Positions 35,084 to 43,953 of a DNA stretch of 64,000 bases are shown piece by piece. Source of the stretch: Betaproteobacteria bacterium (lineage in GTDB: Bacteria; Pseudomonadota; Gammaproteobacteria; Burkholderiales; Usitatibacteraceae); NCBI GenBank assembly GCA_016709665.1, contig JADJMI010000027.1, positions 372,001-436,000 of the forward strand, in the 5' to 3' direction. The position numbers and the translations under genes are program-made. Each line of letters starts with the position of its first letter. The first letter of the stretch is position 1. The notes under the pieces are model-generated. The model searched no databases and had not been told where the DNA came from. It saw only the letters and a program-made list of their open reading frames with translations.

Positions 35084-36277
35084 ATGCCCGCCGGACGCCA
35101 TTTCCTGCAGATCCCGGGGCCGACGAACGTGCCCGACCGCGTGCTGCGGGCCATCGATCGGCCCACCATCGACCATCGCGGCCCCGAGTTCGAGCAACTG
35201 GGCAAGGACGTGCTGGCCGGCATGAAGCGCGTCTTCCGGACGCAGCATCCGGTCGTCATCTATCCCGCCTCGGGCACCGGCGCGTGGGAGGCCGCGCTCG
35301 TGAACACCCTCTCGCCGGGCGACCGCGTGCTCATGGCCGAGACCGGCCACTTCGCGAGCCTGTGGAACAAGCTCGCGACCAAGCTCGGCCTCGTCGTCGA
35401 CTTCATTCCCGGCGACTGGCGGCGCGGCGCGGTGGCCGCGGAGATCCAGGTGCGCCTGGAAGCCGACAAGGACCACGCCATCAAGGCCGTTTGCGTCGTC
35501 CACAACGAGACTTCCACCGGCGCCGTGACCCGCGTGCCGCTGGTGCGCAAGGCCATCGACGAAGCGGGGCACCCCGCCCTGCTCCTCGTGGACACCATTT
35601 CCTCGCTCGCGTCGATCGACTACCGCCACGACGAATGGGGAGTCGACGTCACCGTCGGGGGTTCCCAGAAGGGCCTGATGCTGCCCCCGGGCCTGTCCTT
35701 CAACGCGCTCTCGCCCAAGGCGCTCGAGGCCGCGAAGGGGGCCCGCCTGCCGCGCTCGTATTGGGACTGGTCCGAGATGCTCGGCCCCAACGCCAAGGGC
35801 TTCTTCCCCTACACGCCCGCGACCAACCTGCTCTACGGCCTGCGCGAGGCCATCGCCATGCTCGAGGACGAAGGCTACGACAACGTGTTTTCGCGCCACG
35901 ACCGCCACGCCGAGGCCACCCGCCGCGCCGCCGCGGCCTGGGGACTCGAAGTGCTATGTGCCGTGCCCGAGGAATTCAGCTCGTCGCTGACGGCCCTCGT
36001 CATGCCCGCCGGCCACGACGCCGACCGGCTTCGCGCCGCGATCCTCGAACGCTTCGACATGTCCCTGGGCATGGGGCTCGGGCGGCTCTCGGGCAAGGTC
36101 TTCCGCATCGGCCACCTGGGGGATTTCAACGACCTCACCCTCATGGGAACGCTCGCGGGCGTGGAGATGGGGCTCGCACTCGCCGGCGTGCCCCACCGCA
36201 AGGGCGGCGCGCAGGCCGCGATGGACTATCTCGCGAGCGCGGACGCGTCGAAGTCCGGCATTCGCCGCGCCGCCTGA
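35084..36277 (+). CDS. Serine-glyoxylate (alanine-glyoxylate) aminotransferase
   Basis: 397 residues with TGAGGAGAAG just before ATG 35084. Class V PLP fold: FLQIPGPTNVPDRVLRAIDR, YPASGTGAWEAALVNTLSPG, VVHNETSTGAVTRVPLVRKA, the cofactor Asp in LLLVDTISSLASIDYRHDEW and the Lys in DVTVGGSQKGLMLPPGLSFN. Serine-glyoxylate aminotransferases make hydroxypyruvate and glycine in the serine cycle and glycolate metabolism. A Bug receptor gene follows 67 bases downstream. Serine versus alanine or aspartate as donor is not settled by sequence. Confidence 0.9.
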   Translation: MPAGRHFLQIPGPTNVPDRVLRAIDRPTIDHRGPEFEQLGKDVLAGMKRVFRTQHPVVIYPASGTGAWEAALVNTLSPGDRVLMAETGHFASLWNKLATKLGLVVDFIPGDWRRGAVAAEIQVRLEADKDHAIKAVCVVHNETSTGAVTRVPLVRKAIDEAGHPALLLVDTISSLASIDYRHDEWGVDVTVGGSQKGLMLPPGLSFNALSPKALEAAKGARLPRSYWDWSEMLGPNAKGFFPYTPATNLLYGLREAIAMLEDEGYDNVFSRHDRHAEATRRAAAAWGLEVLCAVPEEFSSSLTALVMPAGHDADRLRAAILERFDMSLGMGLGRLSGKVFRIGHLGDFNDLTLMGTLAGVEMGLALAGVPHRKGGAQAAMDYLASADASKSGIRRAA

Positions 36278-36344
36278 TTTTGCTACAGTAGCGCCCACAA
36301 GGACGGCCCGACCGGGACCGTCCATCACTGAGGAGGATTCACCC

Positions 36345-37316
36345 ATGTTCCACCGCATCGCGGCGGCATTCGCCGCTTTCGCGCTCGCCTTCGCCGGCGG
36401 CGCTCTCGCGCAGGCCTGGCCCAACAAGCCCATCAAGTGGATCAACCCGTTCCCGGCCGGCGGCGGCACGGACGCCTTCGCGCGTCCCCTCGCGGCAAAG
36501 CTGACCACATCCCTGGGCCAGACCGTCTTCATCGAGAACCTGGGCGGCGCGGGCGGGACGGTCGGCGCCGGCACGGCCTCGAAGGCCGCGCCCGACGGCT
36601 ATACGTTCTTCGTGGGCGCGATCCACCACACCATCGCCGAATCGCTCTATTCGAAGCTGCCGTACAACGGCATCGAGAAGGACTTCGAGCCCGTCACGGT
36701 CATCGCGTACGTGCCGAACGTCGTTTCGCTTCACCCGAAGCACGATTTCAAGACGCTCCAGGACCTCATCAAGTACGCCAAGGCCAACCCGGGCAAGCTC
36801 AACTTCGGCTCGGCGGGCAACGGCACCTCGCACCACCTCGTGGGCGAGCTTTTCAAGTCGCTTTCGGGCACCCAGCTCACCCATGTGCCGTACCGGGGCG
36901 CGGGTCCCCTGATGCAGGACCTGCTCGCCGGCAACGTGGACCTCGCCTTCGACGGCATGGGCACATCCGCGCCGCAGATCAAGGCCGGCAAGTTGCGGGC
37001 CCTCGCCGTGACTTCCCCGACCCGGTCGCCGGTCGCGCCGGATGTACCGACCATGGTGGAATCGGGTTTCGACACGTTCAAGGTGACCACCTGGTATGGC
37101 GTGTGGGCCATCAAGGGCACGCCGAAGGAAGTCATCGACCGCATGCACGCCGAACTCGTGAAGGCGATGGCGCTGCCGGAAGTCAAGGCCATCTGGGACA
37201 TGCAGGGCGCGACGGCCGGCGGCCAGTCCCCCGCCGATTTCGCCAAGTTCATCCGCGGCGAGATCGAGACCTGGGGCAAGGTCGTGAAGCAGGCCAACCT
37301 CAAGATCGACCTCTAG
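36345..37316 (+). CDS. Bug-family tripartite tricarboxylate transporter receptor (second)
   Basis: 323 residues. A signal peptide (FAAFALAFAGGALAQA) precedes WPNKPIKWINPFPAGGGTDA and IENLGGAGGTVGAGTASKAA, the Bug ligand-binding start. The ATG at 36345 has TGAGGAGG eight bases upstream. It captures an organic acid in the periplasm; the upstream aminotransferase suggests but does not prove a 2-oxo or hydroxy acid. Like the receptor at 885-1859 it lacks TctA and TctB neighbours. The PHA-system gene starts 8 bases downstream, perhaps co-transcribed by read-through. Confidence 0.93.
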   Translation: MFHRIAAAFAAFALAFAGGALAQAWPNKPIKWINPFPAGGGTDAFARPLAAKLTTSLGQTVFIENLGGAGGTVGAGTASKAAPDGYTFFVGAIHHTIAESLYSKLPYNGIEKDFEPVTVIAYVPNVVSLHPKHDFKTLQDLIKYAKANPGKLNFGSAGNGTSHHLVGELFKSLSGTQLTHVPYRGAGPLMQDLLAGNVDLAFDGMGTSAPQIKAGKLRALAVTSPTRSPVAPDVPTMVESGFDTFKVTTWYGVWAIKGTPKEVIDRMHAELVKAMALPEVKAIWDMQGATAGGQSPADFAKFIRGEIETWGKVVKQANLKIDL

Positions 37317-37323
37317 GGGTCGC

Positions 37324-37686
37324 ATGGCCGACATCGACCTGAAGCGCGAGCACGGCCTCGGCCTGTCCGCCGCCCGCAAGGCGGCGGACAAGATGGCCGA
37401 GGACCTCGGGCGGAAATTCAGCCTCGTCGGCAGCTGGGCCGGCGACACGCTTCACTTCGACCGGCCGGGCGTCGCCGGGACCCTCGCGCTCACGGACAAG
37501 GACCTGCACCTGTCCGTGAAGCTCGGGTTCCTGCTGAAGGCGATGCGCGGCCCGATCGAGCGCGCCGTGCAGGAGGAACTCGATTCGCTCTTCGCGAAGC
37601 AGGGGGGGCCGGCGAAGAAACCCGCCTCGCCGAAGCCGGCACCTAGCCCGAAAAAGGCGTCGGGTGCCCGGAAAAAAGGCGGCTGA
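37324..37686 (+). CDS. Polyhydroxyalkanoic acid system family protein
   Basis: 120 residues: a compact domain (MADIDLKREHGLGLSAARKA, FSLVGSWAGDTLHFDRPGVA, LSVKLGFLLKAMRGPIERAV) plus a Pro/Lys tail (KKPASPKPAPSPKKASGARK). The domain is the PHA-granule region family often found with PHA synthesis genes; molecular function is not established. Its last 44 bases overlap the end of the opposing FFLEELY-motif gene, so each stop lies inside the other gene. It supports PHA or other inclusion metabolism in this organism together with two phasin genes nearby. Confidence 0.88.
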   Translation: MADIDLKREHGLGLSAARKAADKMAEDLGRKFSLVGSWAGDTLHFDRPGVAGTLALTDKDLHLSVKLGFLLKAMRGPIERAVQEELDSLFAKQGGPAKKPASPKPAPSPKKASGARKKGG

Positions 37687-38347
37687 GAATACCCTTTTCG
37701 CGCGCCCCGATCGTCTCGAGGAAATGCTCGGCGCCGCCCATGTGGCGGAAAGCCTCGAAGCCCCTCTCCAGGAAGGACTGCAGGTCCTCCATTCCCGCGA
37801 GCCGCGCCGGCCGGCGCATCAGCTTGAGCGTCGCGTAGACCAGCGGCTTCACCACGAGGCGGTCCAGCTGCCGGCCGACATCGTCGACGAGATCGATCTG
37901 CCGCATCCGCTCCGCGCGGGTCGACGACTCGCGATAGGCCTTGGCATAGGAGGCTTCATCCAGCGCCTGCGTGCCCAACCGGGCCGCCAACCGGCGATCG
38001 AGCTCCTCCGAAAGCGCGTCCACCTCGATGGCAAGCGCCGCGGACTCGACCGCCGAGTCCGGCAGTGTGCGCACGAGCAGGGGATAGATCCTGAGAAGCG
38101 CTTCGTCCCGGTGACTGAAGTCCTTGGTGCCGTATAGGTCGTTCAGGAAGAACTCGGTCGCCCGGCCATAGCGCGGATCGGCCGCCAGGTCCGCATAGGT
38201 GCGCGCGAGGCGCGCCGCCTGCCAGGCCTTCACTTCGACCAGCCGCGGCGGGGTGCCCTCCTGCGCCTCGCATCCGCGCAATCGCCTCAATTGCTCCAGA
38301 TGACGTCTGAGGGACGCGGGGGCGTCGAGGGCTTCGGAGGGAGGCAT
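37643..38347 (-). CDS. FFLEELY-motif protein
   Basis: 234 residues. The family signature appears as ATEFFLNDLYGTKDFSHRDE at about residues 63-82, in a mainly helical protein (LVRTLPDSAVESAALAIEVD, RQIDLVDDVGRQLDRLVVKP, LQSFLERGFEAFRHMGGAEH). Members are common in Beta- and Gammaproteobacteria; function unknown. It overlaps the PHA-system gene tail-to-tail by 44 bases and is divergent from the aldehyde dehydrogenase gene. The C-terminus (GILSRLFSGHPTPFSG) lies within the overlap and could be variable. Confidence 0.85.
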   Translation of the reverse strand: MPPSEALDAPASLRRHLEQLRRLRGCEAQEGTPPRLVEVKAWQAARLARTYADLAADPRYGRATEFFLNDLYGTKDFSHRDEALLRIYPLLVRTLPDSAVESAALAIEVDALSEELDRRLAARLGTQALDEASYAKAYRESSTRAERMRQIDLVDDVGRQLDRLVVKPLVYATLKLMRRPARLAGMEDLQSFLERGFEAFRHMGGAEHFLETIGAREKGILSRLFSGHPTPFSG

Positions 38348-38397
38348 GGCTTCGGTTGCGTTCGAGGGGCCGGGATGATTATTCTAACGGTCGATTG

Positions 38398-38409
38398 AAA
38401 CGCTCGTTT
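38398..38409. promoter_or_regulatory. Palindrome AAACG-CT-CGTTT in AT-rich leader of the alcohol-oxidation operon
   Basis: Five-base perfect arms around CT, flanked by TTGAAAC direct repeats (38395-38401 and 38408-38414), in the 135-base gap between the FFLEELY and aldehyde dehydrogenase genes. The rest of the gap (38440-38472) is strongly AT-rich with TATTATAAA and probably holds the promoter. Short palindromes with a tight spacer are typical of TetR-type sites, but the binder is unknown. Confidence 0.45.
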
Positions 38410-38482
38410 GAAACTGTGGTCACCTTCAAAGCGAGACGTAGTTTAATCATATTTATCAATATATTATAAAGCATATCTCACG

Positions 38483-39919
38483 TTGAATCTCAATGACCGC
38501 CCCGGTCCCACGGACGCCCCCGTCGGCATTTTGGCCTCGCTGTGCCAATCCCAGAGGCTCGCGTTCCGCGACGATCCGTATCCGTCCGCCGAATCCCGAA
38601 TCGCCCGACTCGAGGCACTCGCCCGCCTGATCCGGCGAAACGCGGACGCGATCGCGGCCGCCACTTCACGCGACTTCGGGAACCGGTCGACCCATGAAAC
38701 GCGGCTGCGCGAAGTCTTCCCGGCCCTCGAAGCGATCGCCCATGCCCGCAAGCACCTCCGCGGCTGGATGCGCGCGCGCCGGCGCTCGACCGGCCTTTGG
38801 TTCCTGCCGGGCGGATCGCGCATCGTGCCGCAACCGCTGGGCGTGGCGGGAATCGTGGTGCCCTGGAACTACCCGCTCCTGCTGGCGGCGGGGCCGATGG
38901 TCGCCGCGCTCGCGGCGGGCAATCGCGTCCTCGTGAAGATGTCGGAAACCACGCCGGCCACCGGCGCGCTTTTCGAGCGGCTCGTCGCCGAAGCCTTTCC
39001 CGCGGGTGAAGCCGTCGTGGTGAACGGCGATGCCGAAGTCGCGCAGGCCTTCTGCCGCCTGCCGTTCGATCACCTCCTCTTTACCGGGTCCACCGCCGTC
39101 GGCCGGCACGTCATGCGCGCGGCCGCGGACAATCTCACGCCGGTAACGCTCGAACTCGGTGGCAAGTCCCCGGCGATCGTGGGTCGCGGCTTTCCGCTGG
39201 CGGAGGCGGCAGGCCGCATCCTCTTCGGCAAATGCCTGAACGCAGGCCAGACCTGCATCGCCCCCGACTACGTGCTCGTGCCGCAGGAATCGCTCGAAGC
39301 ATTTGTCGGCCATGCCGGCGAGACGGTGCGCTCTCTCTACCCGGCGATCGCGGCCAACCCCGATTTCACTGCCGTCGTCGACGAACGCCACCGGGCGCGG
39401 CTTCGCGGACTCGTCGACGACGCGGTGCGCGCCGGCGCCCGCGCGGTGCCGCTTGGCGGGGCGGGCGAGCGCCTCGAGGGCACGGGCCGAATCGCCCCGA
39501 CGATCCTCCTGGGCGTCACCGACGCGATGGCCGTGATGCGCGAGGAGATCTTCGGTCCGGTGCTGCCTGTCATCGGTTACGGCGATCTCGAGGAAGCCAT
39601 CGCCTTCGTGAACGCGAAGCCGCGCCCGCTCGCGCTCTACCTGTTCGAGCACGACCGCGGCTCGGTGGACCGCGTTCTCGAGCGGACGATCTCCGGCGGC
39701 GTCACCCTCAACGACACGCTGCTCCACGTGGCGCAGGAGGACCTGCCCTTCGGCGGCGTCGGCGCCTCGGGCATCGGCCGCTACCACGGTCGCGAGGGCT
39801 TCGAGACGTTCTCGCACCTGAAGCCCGTCTTCCACCAGTCGCGCCTCAACGGCCTTCCGCTCTTCCGGCCACCCTACGGCAAGCGGTTCGAGGCGCTCAT
39901 CAAGCTCCTCGTGCGCTGA
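38483..39919 (+). CDS. Aldehyde dehydrogenase (coniferyl/long-chain aldehyde type)
   Basis: 478 residues if TTG 38483 is the start; no ATG fits, no clear ribosome site precedes it, and an AT-rich -10-like element ends only 12 bases before, so a leaderless start is possible. ALDH motifs: GVAGIVVPWNYPLLLAAGPM, FTGSTAVGRHVM, catalytic Glu in LELGGKSPA, catalytic Cys in NAGQTCIAPDYVLV, and EEIFGPVLPVIGY. The short form (under 490 residues) with a C-terminal hydrophobic end resembles CalB and fatty-aldehyde dehydrogenases. It is first in an operon with a Tat protein and a GMC alcohol oxidase. Confidence 0.9.
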   Translation: MNLNDRPGPTDAPVGILASLCQSQRLAFRDDPYPSAESRIARLEALARLIRRNADAIAAATSRDFGNRSTHETRLREVFPALEAIAHARKHLRGWMRARRRSTGLWFLPGGSRIVPQPLGVAGIVVPWNYPLLLAAGPMVAALAAGNRVLVKMSETTPATGALFERLVAEAFPAGEAVVVNGDAEVAQAFCRLPFDHLLFTGSTAVGRHVMRAAADNLTPVTLELGGKSPAIVGRGFPLAEAAGRILFGKCLNAGQTCIAPDYVLVPQESLEAFVGHAGETVRSLYPAIAANPDFTAVVDERHRARLRGLVDDAVRAGARAVPLGGAGERLEGTGRIAPTILLGVTDAMAVMREEIFGPVLPVIGYGDLEEAIAFVNAKPRPLALYLFEHDRGSVDRVLERTISGGVTLNDTLLHVAQEDLPFGGVGASGIGRYHGREGFETFSHLKPVFHQSRLNGLPLFRPPYGKRFEALIKLLVR

Positions 39920-40452
39920 TGGCCGGCCTCGCGCGCCGACGCTTTCTCGCCGTCGGGCTGGGATCGGCCGCGATCCTCGCGGCGGCGGGATGGTGGGCGA
40001 CGCGCCCCGGACGCCCGGCCGAGGGCCTGAAGGCACTCGATGCGGATGCCGCCGCGTTCGTCGCCGCGATCGTGCCGGCCGTGCTCGCCGGAACGCTTCC
40101 CGCCGACGCCGATGCCCGAACCCGTGCCATCCGAGACACCGTCGCCGCCTTCGACCGGGCCGTGTCCGGCCTGACGCCGGCCGTGCAGTCCGAACTCGGC
40201 CAGCTCTTCTCGCTCGTGGGCATCGCGCCGGCCCGCCGTCTCATCGCGGGCGTGTCCCGGCCGTGGCATGAAGCGAGCGTCGAGGAGGTCGACGCGTTCC
40301 TCTCGAGCTGGCGCACGGGCCGGCTGGACCTCATGCGCGCCGGCTACCAGGCCCTCACGCAACTCGTGATCGCCGCGTGGTACGGCAATCCGGCGGCCTG
40401 GGCGGCCATCGGCTATCCCGGCGCCCCGACACTGGGTGAGAAGCCGGCATGA
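39919..40452 (+). CDS. Tat-exported protein, gluconate 2-dehydrogenase subunit 3-like
   Basis: 177 residues. It begins MAGLARRRFLAVGLGSAAIL, a twin-arginine signal. The mature helical part includes DADAAAFVAAIVPAVLAGTL, GLTPAVQSELGQLFSLVGIA and YQALTQLVIAAWYGNPAAWA, like small subunits that escort GMC-type dehydrogenases across the membrane. The ATG overlaps the ALDH stop and its own stop overlaps the GMC start, so all three are translationally coupled. If it works as in gluconate dehydrogenase, the GMC partner may be carried to the periplasm by this Tat signal. Confidence 0.78.
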   Translation: MAGLARRRFLAVGLGSAAILAAAGWWATRPGRPAEGLKALDADAAAFVAAIVPAVLAGTLPADADARTRAIRDTVAAFDRAVSGLTPAVQSELGQLFSLVGIAPARRLIAGVSRPWHEASVEEVDAFLSSWRTGRLDLMRAGYQALTQLVIAAWYGNPAAWAAIGYPGAPTLGEKPA

Positions 40453-42062
40453 TCGCCGACCCCATCCGCGAAGGACTCGCCTCGGGCTGGAGGGTTATCG
40501 ACGCCGCGGCGCTCGAGCGCGATTCGATTCTCGAGGCCGACGTTCTCGTGGTCGGCAGCGGCGCCGGCGGTGGCGTGACGGCCGAAATCCTCGCCCTGGC
40601 CGGGCTCGCGGTCGTCATCGTCGAGGAAGGGCCGCTTCGCGGCAGCGACGATTTCCGCATGCGCGAACGCGAGGCCTACCCCCAGCTCTACCAGGAGTCG
40701 GCCGGCCGCCAGACGCGCGACAAGGCCATCACCATCCTGCAGGGGCGCTGCGTGGGCGGTTCGACGACGGTCAACTGGACCTCCAGCTTCCGCACGCCGC
40801 CCCGCACCCTGGCGCACTGGAGCGGCGCACACGGGCTCGGCCGCTGCAGCGAAGGCGAGCTGGCACCCTGGTTCGCGCGCATGGAGGAGCGGCTGTCGAT
40901 CGCGCCCTGGCCCGTCCCCCCCAACGAGAACAACGACATCCTGCGCCGTGGCTGCGAGAAACTCGGCATTCCCGCCGCCGCCATCCGGCGCAACGTGAAG
41001 GGCTGCTGGAACCTGGGCTATTGCGGCATGGGATGCCCCACGAACGCCAAGCAGTCGATGCTCGTCACGACACTGCCGGCGGCGCTCGCGCGAGGTGCGG
41101 TACTGGTGCAGCGCGGGCGGCTCGAACGCCTCGTCGCGAGCGGCTCCCGCATTTCCCATGCCGAGGTGCGAGGCGTCGCCGGCCCGGGCGCGCAGCCGGG
41201 GCCGGCGCGGCTCACGGTTCGCGCCCGGCACGTGGTCCTCGCGGCCGGCGCCATCGGGAGCCCCGCGGTGCTCCTGCGCAGCGGACTGCCCGATCCGCAC
41301 GCGCTCGTGGGCACGAGGACGTTCCTGCACCCGACCGTCGTGTCCGCGGCGGTGATGCCCGAAGCCGTCAACGGCTTCGCGGGCGCCCCGCAGACGATCT
41401 ACTCCGATCACTTCCTCGACACGCTGCCGGTCGACGGGCCGGCCGGCTTCAAGCTCGAGGCCCCGCCCCTGCATCCCATCCTCGCGGGCATCACCCTGCC
41501 CGGCTTCGGCGCGGAACACGCCCGGTGGATGCGGGAGTTCCCGAAACTGCAGGTGCTGATCGCGCTGCTGCGCGACGGCTTCCATCCGGACTCGCCCGGC
41601 GGCCGGGTGCGCCTGCGGGACGACGGCACGCCCGAACTCGACTATCCGATCACCGACTACCTGTGGGAGGCCGTGCGGCGGGCGTACCTCACGATGGCCG
41701 AGATCCAGTTCGCGGCGGGGGCGAGGACGGTGATGCCGCTGCACGAGGACGCGGGGCCTTCCGTCTCGTGGGCGGCGACCAAGGAGGCGATCGGCCGGCT
41801 GCCGATGAAGTCCCTGCACGCGAAGGTGGTGAGCGCCCATGTGATGGGCGGCTGCGCGATGGGGCCGGACGCCGCGCGCGCCGTGGTGAGCGAGGACGGC
41901 CGCCACCACCACGTCGAGAACCTCTCGGTGCACGACGGCTCGGTGTTTCCGACCAGCATCGGCGCGAACCCGCAGCTGTCGATCTACGGGATCGCGGCCC
42001 GGATGGCGACGGGGCTCGCGGGCGCGCTCGCCCCCGGCGCGAAGGCCGCGCCTAGGGCGTGA
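40449..42062 (+). CDS. GMC-family FAD-dependent alcohol oxidase/dehydrogenase
   Basis: 537 residues. FAD-binding start ADVLVVGSGAGGGVTAEILA (about 31-50), ITILQGRCVGGSTTVNW (about 97-113), the cysteine-rich loop CWNLGYCGMGCPTNAKQ (about 187-203) and the C-terminal His/Asn region VMGGCAMGPDAARAVV with VFPTSIGANPQLSIYGIAAR. The Cys loop is seen in long-chain alcohol and related GMC oxidases. It has no signal peptide of its own; the preceding Tat subunit may export it. Likely role: oxidise an alcohol to the aldehyde that the first gene's enzyme turns into acid. It overlaps fadD tail-to-tail by 11 bases. Confidence 0.87.
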   Translation: MIADPIREGLASGWRVIDAAALERDSILEADVLVVGSGAGGGVTAEILALAGLAVVIVEEGPLRGSDDFRMREREAYPQLYQESAGRQTRDKAITILQGRCVGGSTTVNWTSSFRTPPRTLAHWSGAHGLGRCSEGELAPWFARMEERLSIAPWPVPPNENNDILRRGCEKLGIPAAAIRRNVKGCWNLGYCGMGCPTNAKQSMLVTTLPAALARGAVLVQRGRLERLVASGSRISHAEVRGVAGPGAQPGPARLTVRARHVVLAAGAIGSPAVLLRSGLPDPHALVGTRTFLHPTVVSAAVMPEAVNGFAGAPQTIYSDHFLDTLPVDGPAGFKLEAPPLHPILAGITLPGFGAEHARWMREFPKLQVLIALLRDGFHPDSPGGRVRLRDDGTPELDYPITDYLWEAVRRAYLTMAEIQFAAGARTVMPLHEDAGPSVSWAATKEAIGRLPMKSLHAKVVSAHVMGGCAMGPDAARAVVSEDGRHHHVENLSVHDGSVFPTSIGANPQLSIYGIAARMATGLAGALAPGAKAAPRA

Positions 42063-43725
42063 CCGGGGTGTTCTTCACTTCGCGGCGCAGCACCTTGCCC
42101 ACGTTGGTCTTGGGCAGTTCCTTCCAGAACTCGACGACGCGCGGCAGCTTGTAGCCCGTGAGGTGCTTCCTGCAATGCTCCATCACCGCTTCGCGGGTGA
42201 GCGCCGGATCCTTCTTCACGATGACCACGCGAACCGTCTCGCCCGACTTGTCGTCGGCCGCGGCCACGGCGCAGACCTCGAGCACGCCCGGCATCATGGC
42301 GATCACGTCCTCGACCTCGTTGGGATACACGTTGAAGCCGGAGACGAGGATCATGTCCTTCTTGCGGTCCACGATCTTCACGAAGCCCGCCTCGTCCATC
42401 ACGCCGATGTCGCCGGTGCGGAAGGCGCCGTCCGGGAACATCACCTTCGCGGTTTCGTCGGGACGGTTCCAGTAGCCTTTCATCACCTGCGGGCCGGCGA
42501 TGCAGATCTCGCCGGTATCGCCCACGGGCAGGACGTTGCCGTCGTCGTCGCGGATGGTGACGACCGTCGAGGGCAGCGGCAGGCCCGCCATGCCGTTGAA
42601 AGGCGCACCGACCCTGAGGGGGTTGATGCAGGCGCCGGGCGAGGTTTCCGTGAGACCGTAGGCCTCGAGCAGGGGTGTCTTCGTGATCTCCTGCCAGCGC
42701 TCCGCCACGGCCCGCTGCACCGCCATGCCGCCTCCGAGCGTCACCTTGAGGTGGCTGAAATCCAGTTGATCGAATCCGGGCGTGTGCATGAGCCCGTTGA
42801 ATAGCGTGTTGACGCCCGGCAGGACGGAGAACGGGTGCTTCGCGAGCTCCGCGACGAAGCCCTTCATGTCCCGCGGGTTGGGAATGAGCACGTCGTTCGC
42901 GCCGAGCTTCATGAAAGTGAGCGAGGCCGTGAGCGCGAAGATGTGGTAGAGCGGCAGGGCGCCGATCACCGTTTCCTTGCCTTCCTCGAGCCCCTGCCCC
43001 ACCCAGCCGGACACCTGGAGCAGGTTCGACACGATATTGCCGTGCGTGAGCATGGCGCCCTTGGAGACGCCGGTGGTGCCGCCCGTGTATTGCAGGAAGG
43101 CGATGTCCTCGTGGCCGATGGGCGGAAGGTCGGGCTTGCGGCCCCTGCCGGCCGCGAGCGCGTCCGGAAGCGCGATCGCCCCGGGCAGCGAGAAGGCCGG
43201 CACGGCCTTCTTCACGTGCTTCACGACGAAATTCACGACCAGCGACTTGGGGAAGCCCAGCAGGTCGCCCACGCGGGTGGTGATGACCGTCTTCACCTTC
43301 GTGCGCCCCACCACCTCCTCGAGGGTCTTCGCGAAGTTCTCCAGGATGACGATCGCCTCGGCCCCCGAGTCGTTCAGCTGGTGCTCGAGCTCGCGCGGCG
43401 TATAGAGCGGATTGCAGTTGACGCCTACCAGCCCCACGCGCAGCAGGCCGAAGACCACGACCGGGTATTGCAGCAGGTTGGGCAGCATCACCGCGACGCG
43501 CGCGCCCTTGCGAAGGCCGGCGGAGGCCTGGAGCCAGCTGCCGAAGTCGTTCGACAGGCCGTCCAGTTCGCGGAAGGTGATCGTCCGGCCCATGCAATGG
43601 AACGCAGGGCGGTCGGCGAAGCGCGAGACGCTCTGCTCGAGGATGTCGCGGATGCTGCCGTAGGGGCTCGCGTCGATGTCGGCGGGGACGCCGGGCGGAT
43701 AGGACTTGAGCCAGATTCGTTCCAT
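42052..43725 (-). CDS. fadD: Long-chain fatty acid-CoA ligase
   Basis: 557 residues, ATG 43725 after GAGGAG. ANL motifs: DIAFLQYTGGTTGVSKGAML (about 205-224), LEAYGLTETSPGACIN, RTGDIGVMDEAGFVKIVDRK and Lys in KELPKTNVGKVLRREV. The family-typical MERIWLKSYPPGVPADID start supports FadD rather than short-chain enzymes. It activates free fatty acids for beta-oxidation or for storage-lipid synthesis. It lies between the alcohol/aldehyde oxidation genes and the phasin/acyltransferase genes and can supply acyl-CoA to both. Confidence 0.93.
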   Translation of the reverse strand: MERIWLKSYPPGVPADIDASPYGSIRDILEQSVSRFADRPAFHCMGRTITFRELDGLSNDFGSWLQASAGLRKGARVAVMLPNLLQYPVVVFGLLRVGLVGVNCNPLYTPRELEHQLNDSGAEAIVILENFAKTLEEVVGRTKVKTVITTRVGDLLGFPKSLVVNFVVKHVKKAVPAFSLPGAIALPDALAAGRGRKPDLPPIGHEDIAFLQYTGGTTGVSKGAMLTHGNIVSNLLQVSGWVGQGLEEGKETVIGALPLYHIFALTASLTFMKLGANDVLIPNPRDMKGFVAELAKHPFSVLPGVNTLFNGLMHTPGFDQLDFSHLKVTLGGGMAVQRAVAERWQEITKTPLLEAYGLTETSPGACINPLRVGAPFNGMAGLPLPSTVVTIRDDDGNVLPVGDTGEICIAGPQVMKGYWNRPDETAKVMFPDGAFRTGDIGVMDEAGFVKIVDRKKDMILVSGFNVYPNEVEDVIAMMPGVLEVCAVAAADDKSGETVRVVIVKKDPALTREAVMEHCRKHLTGYKLPRVVEFWKELPKTNVGKVLRREVKNTPVTP

Positions 43726-43854
43726 GTTCTCCTCGCGATTCGCATGCCCGGGCCTTCGAGGGCCCGGATCGTCTGTCGTGTGCGCCGCGCGGCACCCGGT
43801 GGCGGGCCGGAGTCGGCGCTGCTGAGTCTACCTGAGGCGGCCGGGGCGAAGAAT

Positions 43855-43871
43855 AGTGTGATTGCTCTAAT
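43855..43871 (+). promoter_or_regulatory. Phasin-gene element AGTGTGNNTGCTCTAAT (copy 1)
   Basis: AGTGTGATTGCTCTAAT lies 82 bases before the phasin ATG at 43954. TGC-TCTAAT has the form of an extended -10 box without a good -35. The same 17-mer, apart from two bases at the N positions, precedes the second phasin gene in the same orientation (54309 to 54293). Promoter or regulator site. Confidence 0.6.
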
Positions 43872-43953
43872 CCTGCCGGCTAAAGTGCCCTTCGTACGCG
43901 GGACTCGCCCATGGGGGGAGAGGCCCCGCCCCCCAAGCCCCAGGAGGCCCCCG

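Noticed and set aside
38398..38414. TTGAAAC direct repeats read as the start of an iteron or CRISPR-like array
   Set aside because: Only two copies occur, 13 bases apart, inside a promoter region.
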